DNA of 64,000 nucleotides from Physcia stellaris (taxonomy: Eukaryota; Ascomycota; Lecanoromycetes; Caliciales; Physciaceae): assembly GCA_018902385.1 (NCBI GenBank), contig JABSSW010000004.1, forward strand, positions 1,116,001 through 1,180,000, read 5' to 3'. Under the pieces are notes generated by a model. It made no database searches. It saw only the letters and a program-made list of their open reading frames with translations, and had not been told where the DNA came from. Position numbers and translations under genes: made by a program. Positions 45,372 through 57,014 of this stretch are shown here, piece by piece (positions within the stretch are counted from its first letter, which is position 1; the number at the start of each line of letters is the position of its first letter).

Positions 45372-46349
45372 TGTGAAGATTTGGTGGAAGACGATCAGGA
45401 GGGCTGGAATGATTCATATATGATAAGGCGAGCAAATAAATAAGGCTTACCCCCCTACCCTATTCCTCCACCTATACCACCCTTTCCTATACACGGTGTC
45501 GCCCTACCCGCAAGGCCTTCAAATCCCTCTCCCGTCCGCCATGTCTGTAGCATCCTGCCTCGTCACCAACGAGCCATTCAAGCGTCTCATCAATGTCGCA
45601 CATCCCTCTCGCATGTATCATAAAAATCACCCACATCTGAAGTAGATACCAGACTCTTGCTTCGAAAATCTTGGGTTTTGGTCGGTTTGGTCTGAGGATG
45701 CAAAGAGCAACAGAGGGATCCGGTTTGTAGGTTTGGTCGGAGATGAGAGATGGGGTCGGGGGAGGAGGGGGGGCGCGTACTGGTAGCCATAGATATGTAA
45801 TCAGCAGCGACAGAAGTAGCTTTTTCTGTTATAGGTTTGGAGGATGTCGTTTGGTGATTAGTAGGTGTTTTTGTAGGGTAGGCGTACTTCGAGGATTTCT
45901 CTCTTTCATTCTTTAATACCGCACATGCTCATTATCCCTCCGTCCCTTCGACGATCTCGCCCATATCGCACCGATCGAAGCAGTTGCAGCCGGATGGAAG
46001 ATGGAGGGCGGCATGATCAGTTCGCCATATGCATGTACGAGTACATCCTTAGCATAGTAGCTCCAGCCGAACAAGATTATATATCGGAAAAGAAAAGCGA
46101 TCGCGCAGTATCTTCCTTCGCAGCGACTGGATGCGTAAGATCAAGTCTGTGCCAATTCCGGATCCCCAGTCCTCAAAAGCATCATAATACGAGCATGGAT
46201 CGATCGGATCGGAAATTCCGTCTTCCTACCTAAAGTCCCAGAGCATGCTACAAAAAACAAAGCAAGAAAATCATTATGTTAAAATCTCCCAAGATCCCCC
46301 TTTCGCCCCAACCTACCTAACACTCATCCCCTACAACAGAAATCACAAA
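45372..46349. other. Convergent spacer
   Basis: About 980 bp with no supported gene, between the F-box-like gene and the antiporter 3' end. Confidence 0.4.
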
Positions 46350-49196
46350 CTACATCTCCAACCCCCTCCCCGCAGCCCTCATAACGCACAAACTAGCGCC
46401 CACCTTCGCCTCCAACACCGCCGCCGCCAGCGGCCCTAGCGTCGTCCTCACTTCAGGTGCAAGACTACCGATTCGCGCCGGGACACTCCCATTCCCCCTC
46501 CCCGCAACGAAGATATTGCCCGCATTATTAGTACAAGTTTCAAAATCCGCTTTGGCGCGAGAAATGATATCGGTCCCCGCTTCCGCGAGCTCGAAACTGA
46601 CGCGTGAGGCGAGGTCTGCGGGGAGGGAATCGCGGAGGGAGGTGAAGAAAGTGAGGTCGTGGGAGGAGGAGGGCAAGATGGAGGAGGTGACGGATTCGGC
46701 GACGATGTTGATGTCGGTTTTTGCGTGCGGGGATAGGGTGTCTGAGGGTGGGGCGGCGGGTCGGATGCTGTCGTCGTCTGTGGAGGTGGTTTCGCGCTTG
46801 GCGAAGATGATGGTGGCGGTGACGTTGGACTTGCGGGCTAAGCGCAGCACGAAGCGGAGCGCTACTCTGTCGTCTGGGCCGCCGGAGAAGGGGAAGAAGA
46901 TGTGGTGACTTCGGTTTTGGACCGGCATGGTGGCGAGATGCGGAGTAGGGGGGACGCTGATCCCTGTAGTAGTTTGCTGGGGTCTGGGTCGCGGAGGGGT
47001 GTTACCGCCAAAGCCGTTGTTGATGAAGACCGCGGCGTTGCATGGCGCATCCGCGAGGAAATTCTTTACAAATTCGCTGTGCGATCCATGGCCAAATTGG
47101 TCTGTTAAAGCACCGTGGTGCGGATTGAGGAGGCCAGTTTCGGCCAGTGAGCCAGCCTCACTCCATGGGAGAAGGATCAAATCTGATGCCTGCTCGGAGG
47201 CACTGCCGTTCAAAGTCTCGGCGAAAGAGTCTGAAGGGATAATCTGTACCTCGCCAGACGTAGCAACATTATTCAATTGGCCAAAGGTATGGAAGGCGTT
47301 GACAACAGGGTCTTTGGTAGAAAAATCATCTACCTCTGACTCCTTCATGACGGAAGAAAGACGTTCCGTCAGTTCGAACATGCGGAGGCCATGGACTTCC
47401 AGAGGCTTTCCAAGTAATGGTGTTTCATCTCCGCTTTCGGGTTGGCTGGCCCTTCGAGGGTGGAGTTTGTTAACGGAATCACTTGCTTTGTCTGACCCAA
47501 GGAGACTGATGAATGTGAAGAGACTTGGTAAGCTATCGAGCCTAAGGTAGACCAATAATCGTCTGATCTCGCTGCTGTCATGCTTCTCTTGTGGTGCATC
47601 ATCCGAACCGGAATCAGGTATCAATCGGGTTCCATCCCAATCGATCTCACCTCGTTTCCAGGCTGCAATCTTTTTCTGGTACCATGGAGGGTAAAGAGCA
47701 GATACCAACGGAGTTGTTAGGAAAGTAGTAACAAGGGCCATGACGACAAAAATAGTAAAAGTACGCTGACTGAGAATCTTAGCCGACAGTCCAATATTCT
47801 ACTCTAGGTTAGCTTGCATCATTGCTTGTACCCAGGTCAAGTCCACAATACTCACCAAAACAATGAGCTCTACCAATCCTTTGCAACTCATGAGAACACC
47901 AACAGTAAGGCTCTCTCTCCAGACCATCTTGTTCAGCTTGGCGGCGATGGTGCCTCCGATAACCTTGCCAAAGAAGGCTACAGATATCACCCCAATAACA
48001 TAAGCCCAGGTTATCCCGTTATCGAGCAAACCGATATTGGTACTTAAACCAGACAAGGCAAAATAGAGCGGCAAGAAAAAGACGCTGACGAGATCTTCAA
48101 TCTTCTCGGTAAGTTTGATGGCGAAACCCCCATCGTGGGGACAAATCAGGCCGATCAAGAAGGCTCCGAAAATAGGATGAACGCCAATAATGCCGGTAAA
48201 GAAAGCCGAAGTGAGAGTCATCAAGACGGTCAAGGCGACAACTCCTTGGGTGGGACCGTTTTGGATGCTGCCAGTGCGCTTCAAAATGTATAGGAAAGCA
48301 GGTCGTACTGCATAAACTAGAAATAAGACATAGCCAACGGCCGTGAGAAGGACGTAGAGAGCTGTGATCCCGGAGCCCGCATTGACGAGGGCGACGCAGA
48401 GAGCCAGGAGCACCCATCCTACGACATCATTTCCAACACCGGCAGACAGTACGACTACACCAACTTGATTCTGGAGGAGCTTGAGTTCGGTAAGGATTCG
48501 GCAAAGTACAGGAAAAGCCTGCATCGTATCAGTAAAGACTGGGCAAACGAGAGCTGGCAAGCTTTTACCGTGATAGCCATTGCGACACCAACGAACAACA
48601 TATATGTCCCAAAACTGATCGGTACCAATCCCGACTCTTCCCGAAACTGATGGTACAGCCCATATGCGATCGCGCAACCTAGGCCGAAAGGCAAAGCCAT
48701 GCCAGCAGCGCCCACACTGAGTGCAATTCTCCAATTCGATACCAGGAGTCGCAGGTCGACTTCGAGACCGACCAAGAATAGGAAGAGCACGAGGCCAACA
48801 TTGGCGGCTAGCGAAAGTGTAGGTATGGAGGCTTTGGGGAAGATGGCATCCGAGAAGCCTGGTATGCGTCCGAACACCGAAGGGCCGAGGAGGATACCGC
48901 CAACGATTTCGGCAATGACACGAGGCTGGCGCATCTTGGAGAGAGGGTAATGCAGGAGGCGGGTGAAGATGATGATGATGCCAGCCTGTGGATCCTGTTA
49001 GAAGAGTCGCAGCTTGGCGTTCTGATCGACTTACCTGGATAATGAAAATGATGATGGGGTTCTTAGAGTCATATTTGCTGGGGTTTTCGCCTTCGATGAT
49101 TCCACCCTGACTTGCTGCTCGTTGATCTGCTACACTCGTGGCGGTAGCCTGTGCTGTTATCGTCGCGGTGACTGTTGAGATGATTGTGCTCGCCAT
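46350..49196 (-). CDS. KHA1: K+(Na+)/H+ antiporter, CPA2 family (896 aa)
   Basis: Endomembrane monovalent cation/proton exchanger related to yeast Kha1, which adjusts Golgi pH and cation levels. Four exons: 49196-49035, 48985-48569, 48518-47856, 47798-46350; introns of 49, 50 and 57 bp, all phase 0, total 897 codons. The N-terminus is Thr/Ala-rich, followed by about 12 membrane segments with family blocks: QPRVIAEIVGGILLGPSVFG, GLVLFLFLVGLEVDLR, AFPVLCRILTELKLL, SAGVGNDVVGWVLLA (the aspartate pair in the ion path), GVHPIFGAFLIGLICPHDGG, and SCKGLVELIVLNIGL across the last splice site. The C-terminal ~400 residues are a cytosolic USP-like region (HHIFFPFSGGPDDRVALRFV). Complete and intact. Confidence 0.93.
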
Positions 49197-50179
49197 TGTG
49201 TGGATCCTTTCTCTAGATATGGATTATGTACAGGTTCGGCTGCGGTGAAGCAGTTGCAGCTCGTCGCTCGGCGCAACTCCCAATTGCTATGAGGTTTGGT
49301 CGAAGATGGGGGGAGGGTCAGATGTTATCTGTGATTGATGAGGAGGCTGAGCTGGAGCTTGGGTATGAATTCTGGACGCATGATAGCGCTTGGCGTTCAA
49401 GGATGTCGAATCATGAAGCGAGAGGGTGAAGGTTTATCGAGAGGTCACGCATCCTTCATCGCGCTACCCTCGAGACAAGAGGCAGGTGCAGAATAGCCAA
49501 GATAAATGTGGTTCCCAAGAAGGCGGTGACTGATCAATTGGATATTCTCCAGGCAGGATGAGGCGGGATGAGGTCTAGATCTGCAACGGTGCGACCCCAC
49601 TAAAGGGATCCCCCACCATCTCTTCTCCCCAGACAAAGAACGGGAGGCCGGAAACAGTCAACATGATGGCGAAACAGGTGATGAAACAAAGATCATCTCA
49701 AAATAACGGCAAGATGGAAAGGTTCGAGGAATCATCCACCGGGAGACTGATCAGGAGGCTCAATTAGAAATTATAAATATTCCACGTTTCGTTTCTGCTG
49801 ATAGCCGACGCGCAGGGTCCACATGGTCATCGACTGGTCTGTGCTTGTCTCACCACACTGTAGGCACTCAGCAGGGAGTTTTGTGGGCCACATGATCCGT
49901 CAAGATTGCATGCATAATCTACACAATCTGCATAATCTGCATTCTGCCTTCTGCATGTGCCCAGAGTTGCCCTGCAGCTCTCGAGCTTGGTAGATGGTAT
50001 CAAAGCTGGTTGGCATCGCTTCCAGATACCCGGCCTGCCATCTTTATCTCCTGCGAGAGCCTCATCCTCTGACACCATCCCTTGAACCAATCATCACCAA
50101 TGCATGTACCTCCGTACCTTTACGCGACTTCCGCGTATTCTATAGCTTCCATTTGAGAGCGCTTCGTAGAATTCCTCTT
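49197..50179. other. Spacer upstream of the antiporter
   Basis: About 980 bp without a supported gene. A short direct repeat of the word ATAATCTGC sits near 49915-49945. Confidence 0.4.
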
Positions 50180-52914
50180 TCACCAAGCCGTCTGCTCATT
50201 GCCCACCTTGTACAATCCATTCTTCTTCTTCTCCATCGCCCACTTCTCAATCCACCCCTTCATCTTCTCCCTGCTCCTCGCCGACCCCACATTCACCGTC
50301 GGAATGATCTTATCGATCCTCAGCGCGCAGCAGAACATCGTCAGCTCCCGGAAGCTGCTGTGCTCGCTGTACGGCACCCCGAAGCAGTGCGATTCCCGGG
50401 TGCTGCCCCGCTGAGGCACCAACTCCGCCATCGAGTACCTGGATTTCCAATTGTGCGAGTGCAGCACCGTTTGCACCGCAGGGGACTCGGTGAAACGGCT
50501 GTTTGGGGTCGGTAGTTCCACCCCGAAGGTCTGAAGCCCACAATGCGTGAGAAGTGCGGTTTGAAGCCGGTGAGGTAGTCTGCCAATGTCTCCGCGCGTA
50601 TCTCCATCAGCATCTGCATGTGTACCTGCGCTTCCAGGGGGTCGTTGGTGAGTCGGGCGCTCAATTCGGGGTCTTCGAGCGCTGCGCAGATCTTCTGCTT
50701 GTTCGGTGGTGCGTAGATCTTGCTGTTGAGTGCTCGGGCGACCCCTAAGCATATTCTCTCTTTGCCTATGCTGTACGTTCCCACGATTACCAGGAGGCGG
50801 CCTCTTGATTTCTTGTCTTTACCATTGGGCGAGTCTGAATTGGTGTCGTCTTCTTCTTTGATAGCAGAGTCCTTACGGACAAATTTTACCATGCCGCTGC
50901 CGGCCCGCTCCTTTTTCGTTTGTTCCCAGCTGTCGTCCTGGTCCACGAAGTCCTTGCTCAAACTAACACACATGTCTGCGCAGGCCTTGATGACCTCTTC
51001 TTGACTTGGGAAGGCGTACTTGGGCGTGAGATAGGTAGTATCAAGATAACAAACATCGAGCTTCTGTTGAGCAATATTTTTCCCACTCACGGCATCGACG
51101 ACATCTGGTCTTAACAGCGGATGCTGCACATGTGCTGGACAAGCTCGAAAATCTCCACAATGCAGTACTCGTTGCACTTTTGGGTTCTTCCCTTTCCCGA
51201 CGACCTTCTCGTAAAGGTACAAAGAACTTCCTGGACAATGGTTGGCTGGTATCATAGTGACTTCCACCCCGCCGGTGTTAGGTACTTCCATCTTCTGGTC
51301 GAAGTCCAGATCGAATACCCATTTTGGGTCCACACGTAGCTGTTGCCGAACCAAGTTGGCCGTGACGTGACTGCAGTAGATAGGTCCATGACACCACGAA
51401 GACGTGAGACCGATGTAGTGGTCACTATGGAAATGACTCAGGAAGTATGCCTTGCAGCCCTCTACCGCACCATAGCGAAAGGCGTCAACGCAGATAGAGA
51501 AGCCGGGTAAGATCTTGTAAAATGGACAGGTCCGTTGATATGCCGGCTTGCCTCTTGAGGATGCTTCGGCTGCGGCTGCATTCGCCCATGCAGCATCCTC
51601 CGCGTGACCCGACATAAGCGTAGAGAAGGCCGAAGAGGAAGTCCCTGATGTTGAAGTCAGACCAAATGGATTCTCTTGACCGGGCCTCGCGATTGCAGCC
51701 CTCTGAAAACGCTTGTATGGGGCTGATTTTTCTTTTACGTCAGGCGGCTTTGGCTGCGGTTTGAGGAGCGGTGACCGTTTCGGCAGTGGGACAGGTTTTC
51801 CATCGAGACAGCCATTGACGTGCACAGATACCTCCTATATTCCATTAGTTGAAAATGAGCGATGTCCTGCGTTGAAACTCACCTGATCCGTAATGCCATC
51901 CAGTGAAGCAGAGCAGATAGGACAAGAATTTGTCTCTTCATTGTGCATCACGATCTTAGTATCGACTTTCGACTCCTCCTTTATAGTCTTGTCGTCCACA
52001 GCGACTCCTCCTTCATCTTCTTCATCTTCCTCAAGACCCAATTCCAAGTCCGCCTGTTCTTGCATCCATCTTCGCTCAAGGTATTCCTCACCCTCCTCGG
52101 GAAACTCATCATCAATAAAATCTTCTATGCCGTCAAAGTCGTTCGTCTCCCCGTAACTCGTAGACTCTTGCTTTAAAGAAGGTATCGGATGTGAAATGGC
52201 CTCGCTGTCTTTTGATTTGGCACGATCTGGTATTGGAATGGCCTCAGGCGTGACGTTTGACGTGCCCCTTGGTATTCCCGCCCAAGCCCTCGAGTCTCCC
52301 GCACTTTGCTTATTGGTATCCTCCTCGCTCTCGGTCCTCGCGAAAAATGGCTTCTTCCTCGCAGGAACATCGCTACCCGGCGAAGGCGTCGAACGCTTCG
52401 GCGTATTCGGCGTATCCTCCACTTTCCGTCTCTTGACCGACCCATCAGCCTCATTAAACCTGGACAGCTCCTCCTCCTCATCCACGCCCAGCAACCCCCC
52501 ATCCCCGCGCTCCTCCCTCGGTGGCGTCGGCGTCTGCAGCACCTTCCCAAATCCCCCACCCATCCCCGGCGCGGTCCCAAAATCATCATCATCCAAGAAC
52601 AGGCTCTCTTCCGCCCTGATCACAGCCTCCGACTTCGGAGCCGCGCTCTTCTGGAAGAAATTGAGAATGTTCCCGTTTCCGTTCGTTTTGACTTTGCCCG
52701 CTGATGAGGCTGCGCGGGGCGTGGGCTTGGCGGTGGATTTGCTTCGACCCAGGAGGGGGGTTGTGGGAATCGCCATTGGGGGTTTGTAGTGAGTCCCTGG
52801 ACGGGAGGGGGGCCGTTGGGATGGGTCTGGGGGAGTGGGTGGGCGGCCGGTGGAGGGGGCTTGGGGGGCGATGTCGGCGAGGGAGGGGATGGTTTCTCGT
52901 GGCTTGCGGAACAT
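50180..52914 (-). CDS. PSO2: PSO2/SNM1 DNA cross-link repair nuclease; one-base frame slip near the C-terminus
   Basis: 5' exonuclease of the metallo-beta-lactamase/beta-CASP family that processes interstrand cross-links. Exon 1 (52914-51883) starts MFRKPRETIPSLADIAP and includes an ILNFFQKS PIP-box-like motif. A 48-bp intron (51882-51835) splits the UBZ-type zinc finger CPICSASLDGITDQ/EVSVHVNGCLDG. Exon 2 has the catalytic core: FLSHFHSDHYIG, IPANHCPGSSLYL, HCGDFRAC, DTTYL, and the DRMBL region with VGTYSIGKERI. After GWNYRP the frame must shift by one lost base; the G4 run at 50502-50505 fits. The C-terminus then continues SRFTESPAVQTVLHSHNWK, PYSEHSSFREL (beta-CASP His), to the stop at 50180. 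Confidence 0.92.
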
Positions 52915-53916
52915 GCTAGTCCCCGGTTGTGGTTGTGATACTATATTTTCAGTCTTATGTTCCTGACTTGCAACTGTACGATATTGTTGGGAGATGGAGT
53001 TGTGCTGAAAGGTTGGAGCCAAGCATTTGGGATGATACGCTACTTTACGCGAGATCGACAGGTCACCACATGACACATAGGGCTGAACTTCTTGGCGAAA
53101 TTCAAAATCTCACGACTTCGCGACCTCCTCTAAGTTTTAAAGAATGTATAGCTTTGAATCTCCCAAAGGGTGTAAGATAGAATCATAGCTCATCAGCAGA
53201 TCTTATATCGCTTTTTGTCCATGCCTTCAGGGTAGAATAAAGTTACTTACCTTAGTACACGATCTTGGGCTCTTGTGCCGGCGGCTCTGTATAGACCAAG
53301 GCGACTAGAGATCCAAATCTACTACTCAGTATGCTTCAAAGTCTCAGTAACGACTGCGTCCCCCTGAACAGCAGTCGTAGCATGTTTCCCCTGCGACATA
53401 TGCATGGGTCTGCGCGAATGTTGAGGATCTCATGTTCCCTGAAGCAAACTTCATCTAGACTTGTGTAAATGATCGTAATGATAGCTGCATGACTGCTTTG
53501 CAGGATGGAGTGCGAGGATCTTGTAAAGATCTGTTTCGAAGCATTGATGATAATTGGGCAGGTACATAGATCGTGCATGAGTCTGAACGGGTTATCGAGA
53601 TCATGACTTCGCGACTTGGGTGAGAGATACATTTTGTCAATTTCCCAGCAGCTAGCATACCTAATCTAGACTGAAGCAATCTCGCGGCCTCCTCCTGCCT
53701 CGCTTTTGACCGTCAGTGAGTCCTGCCTAAGCTCTGTTGACTGTCCCAATTCGAAGATTGCCGTCTCGGCCGTTTCCCGACATCGCAATATGGCACTATG
53801 TGGCTTGATAACCGTGTTCCACATTATTACGAGCATCGTCTCGTTCTGGGGGAGTCTGTGGCTTTTGTGCCTCCTTCTCATGAGATGTATTGGTGGTAGA
53901 TGTTCATAGTGTCCTG
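52915..53916. other. Spacer between PSO2 and LSM2
   Basis: About 1 kb without a supported gene; holds the PSO2 upstream region and LSM2 3' flank. Confidence 0.4.
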
Positions 53917-54613
53917 TCATCTCGGTTTACTCGCCTGCTGCTCGGCTTCTATGCAAACAGTACATTCATCAGCATGTACTCGCATCCTGAGATACACTTC
54001 CCAAGGTGTACCACTCACCTCGCCTCGTCGCATCTTCCAGCAGCGCCGTATCTACCGCCGCAGCAGGCAAATGCACATATCGCACCACACTTCCTCTTAT
54101 GAATACATTCTTGACCGATGACTATGATTCCACAAGATGTTAGCCCTTTTCTCCTCCATGGGCCCAGCTTAGCTCAATGCGCTCTGTGAGGCCGTGTCGG
54201 CTTCTTCAGGTATTTCGTTGTCCCGCAATGCCTGCCTGCGCCCAGCTTCCCATCGCATGTCGACATGATCTGAGCCCTGGAGACTTATTGTTCGTCCTCA
54301 CGGGTCGACTCACCAAATGCGGGTACCGCACTTCTTCCAGCACGCCTATATCATCCAGCTTTATGTTCAGATACTGGTCCACAGATTTCAGTGTGCCTTT
54401 GATGCTGATGTCGTTCTTAAGCTCAACGATAACTTCTTGGTCGACCAGTGTTTTGAAGAAACTATACGCCAATGATTAGTTCGTAGCATTGAGTATTGAG
54501 GTAAAGCTGTTGTATTGAGACGTGGGGTGAGGAACTCCGGCTGGATGGCGGGTGAACACCTGCTGCGAGTACAGAGGATGAGAAACGGGGAGGATTTACC
54601 TGAAGAAGAGCAT
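53917..54613 (-). CDS. LSM2: LSM2, U6 snRNA-associated Sm-like protein (98 aa)
   Basis: Subunit of the Lsm1-7 (mRNA decay) and Lsm2-8 (U6 snRNA) rings. Four coding exons reconstructed in phase: 54613-54600 (only 14 bp, MLFF plus two bases), 54461-54314, 54121-54019 and 53948-53917; introns of 138, 192 and 70 bp. The Sm1 motif is in exon 2 (FFKTLVDQEVIVELKND, GTLKSVDQYLNIKLDD) and the Sm2 motif in exon 3 (NVFIRGSVVRYVHLP). Exon 3 ends LLEDATRR, exon 4 gives EAEQQASKPR. The total of 99 codons matches the family length. Neither the first nor the last exon is obvious from open frames alone. Confidence 0.95.
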
Positions 54614-55036
54614 GGCTGATGACGCGCCAAGCAGAGTATGTCCTGTTGAATTTGGAATGGAGTTGCCAGTGGATTGGCTTGATTGGATGAAGGCGAGAGA
54701 CGGATGGCGCCAAGGCACAATCGATAAGATAAGATCCTACATTACTCTTAGGGCTCAATGGGTTGTCACTAGTGGGTTGAGAAACTCTCAGTGTGAGCTT
54801 GAAAGTAAGGTACATGTAAGCATTGATCCCTAGTATCCATTGTAGATAACAGATTCGAAGAGTCGTAGCAGCGTGGGCATTCGTCACCATATGCTAGTTC
54901 ACCATGCATGCCGTGCCATGAAATATCAATTTCACGAATCAATCAGAGTTTCCTCGCGACTGGGCCTGATTCTGGGCAAGCTGGCTTATGACCGGGTTTG
55001 TGACTACACGCTACACCACAAGGTAAAGTCTCCCCC
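54614..55036. other. Spacer upstream of LSM2
   Basis: About 420 bp; likely LSM2 promoter and the 3' flank of the next gene. No motif assigned. Confidence 0.4.
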
Positions 55037-56320
55037 TCAATCACCGACACTGGTTCCAGCCTCTTCTCCCTTCGCAGCAGCCTGATCCTGAGTTTTCTTA
55101 CCTGGTAAGCTCTCTACCTCGTCAGTGACGGCGTTAACAGCCATTGTCTGCGTAACCCGATGTCCACCGTTTTCATCTTCCGCTGAATCCTCTTCGTCCT
55201 TCCTCTTGTTGACCGCATCCTTTAGCCCACCGTCCTCCTCTAGCCCCTGAGTGTCTCCTTTCTTGTCCCCCTCCTCGGTCTTTTGCCCGGTCGCGGTAAT
55301 GACTGGGTCCATCGTTCCGTGCGGATGTGCAACTTCGGTGTCGTTATCCTTTCCAATGTTTCGTAATGGGAGGTCGGTACCCTCATCCCTGAGGTTCTCA
55401 ATGTCGCCCGCTGCACCAGCCTTCCCATGTTCTTCCCCTTCGCCCTCATCTGGCTTTGTCCCTTTATCCACGGCAGATTCGACGATTGGTGTTTCGTCCG
55501 CCTTTGACTCCACGTCTGCCCCTTTGCTTTCCGGCTCTTTGGCGTCTTGCGCTTCCGTAGTCCCGCTTGGTGGCGGCATACTCAAGGGCCCTGAATTATC
55601 GAGTTTCTCTGGAGCCTCCTCGTCTAAGCCTCCTTCTTTCTCCCCTTCTCCCTCAAGCTTATCTGGCTCTTTTGACGCGAATAGCTTTGCCTTTTTAGCG
55701 TCTCCTGCCCGTTTCGCGGCTTCAAAGCCTGCTTGTCGCATGGCCGTGGTGAGTGGACTATCTGTTGCAGTCTGCGGAGGTGGTCTTGGAGGCGGTGTCT
55801 GGACAGCGGTGGAGGGGTTTTGTTTAGGGGTCTCTGATAACGGGGATGGCGGAGGTTTAGAAGGTGTCGAAGCTGATGCGGCAATTGGCGCTTTGGAGGG
55901 AGTTTTCATTGGAGAGGGTGTAGGTGTAGATGGTTGTGCAGGAGATCCACCAACGTGGTCTTTTAGTTCACCATATTCGTTCCACTCTTCCACTTCTTCG
56001 AGATCCTGCACAAACTCGCGTTAGCTTTCATGCACTCAGAGTAATTGATTTGATGTGATATGACGCACGCCAACGATCATGCCCATTCGCACCAATCCGG
56101 GTAGTTTTCTTTTGCCTGCTCTTCGTCCCCATAGCATTCGCGCTTTCTCGTCTGTCGCGACATCGAGAGCTTGAAAGGGAACTTTGTTGGCTTTTAGGAT
56201 CGTTTCTAACCTAGAAGTAGCAGTGATGATGTGAGAGGAGCCGGCGGTCAATGATGTGTAGAGGTAGAGATTTGGGTCTGTGGAATATGATTTGGGGGTT
56301 GAGGTAGCAGAGTCCGTCAT
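55037..56320 (-). CDS. Thioredoxin-fold (SH3BGR/glutaredoxin-like) protein with long acidic tail (406 aa)
   Basis: Exon 1 (56320-56069) and exon 2 (56005-55037) are joined by a 63-bp intron in phase 0. The first ~95 residues form a thioredoxin-like domain of the SH3BGR type (LYLYTSLTAGSSHIITATSR, LETILKANKVPFQALDV, GKRKLPGLVRMGMIVG, then DLEEVEEWNEYGELKDHV); there is no CxxC redox pair, which is usual for SH3BGR. The remaining 300 residues are Pro/Ser-rich then highly acidic (Glu/Asp/Lys) and probably disordered, with one short conserved block (TAMRQAGFEAAKRAGDAKKA). Its function is unknown. The start lies 172 bp from that of the divergent gene at 56493. Confidence 0.8.
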
Positions 56321-56492
56321 CGTGCCGATTGTTTGTTTAACTCTGTGGAGGGATGAGGGGTTTTCAAGCTGCAGGCGATGATGTCGGCGGAGATTGCTGG
56401 GTAGGTCTAGGGTTCTCGAATGTCGAACGTCACTCGATCGCATTTCATTTCTATCCTTCTCCCTCACATCGACTAAGGTTGTGACTGGCAAG

Positions 56493-56864
56493 ATGCTTCA
56501 TCGCGCTCTAATAAAAACGCATCATATGACCTCCCGCAAGAAAATCCAAGCCCTCACTAAAGCCGCGAAATCCCTCTCTTGCTCCGTGGTGCTAAAGACC
56601 GGTCGACCGCCAGGCGTCATGCTCGCGGAAGCGGAAACACAGGACGCGGTCCAAGAGTGGGTTGATGTGGTCAAGAGGTTGCGGTATAAAGATTACAGGA
56701 TGCTCAAGATGGAGGAGCTTGAAGATGACAAGGGTAGATTGACACTGGAGCCAGGGCATGTGCGGGAATGTGAGGAGATGAAAGATCTGGGTGCGTACTT
56801 GGACGAGTGTGGCATGAAGGAGTGGTGGACTGAGCACATGGGCTTTGCCCGGGGTGGGGTATGA
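56493..56864 (+). CDS. DUF1115 (Prp3 C-terminal-like) domain protein (123 aa)
   Basis: Starts at the ATG at 56493 (MLHRALIKTHHMTSRKKIQA); a longer reading upstream would need a non-ATG start. The pattern HHMxSRKKIQAL, SCSVVLKTGRPPGVMLAEAE, AVQEWVDVVKRLRYKDYR is that of the DUF1115 domain found at the C-terminus of RWDD2 and Prp3 proteins. Here it stands nearly alone, without an RWD or PWI partner. The C-terminus is acidic/amphipathic (ECEEMKDLGAYLDECGMKEW). Its role is unknown, possibly in RNA or ubiquitin-related complexes. It shares a 172-bp divergent promoter with the thioredoxin-fold gene and converges on the permease gene. Confidence 0.72.
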   Translation: MLHRALIKTHHMTSRKKIQALTKAAKSLSCSVVLKTGRPPGVMLAEAETQDAVQEWVDVVKRLRYKDYRMLKMEELEDDKGRLTLEPGHVRECEEMKDLGAYLDECGMKEWWTEHMGFARGGV

Positions 56865-57014
56865 ATGAGACGAAGGAATCCATGCAGATCGTTGTCGCAT
56901 CAAAAGTCTTTCAATATGAACAGTAAAGCTATCTGACCTATGTCCATTCTAGCTCGACAATTTTGAGCTACCAAGCCGCCCGAAGAACACTGTATCAGCC
57001 CATGGATGGCGCAG

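Noticed and set aside
54206-54313. Continuation of LSM2 exon 2 past PHLV
   Set aside because: Residues after the donor GTGAGT are unrelated to LSM2; the true exon 3 lies at 54121-54019.
56394-56492. Upstream extension of the DUF1115 protein
   Set aside because: Would need a non-ATG start and would overlap the promoter of the divergent gene; the ATG at 56493 fits the domain start.
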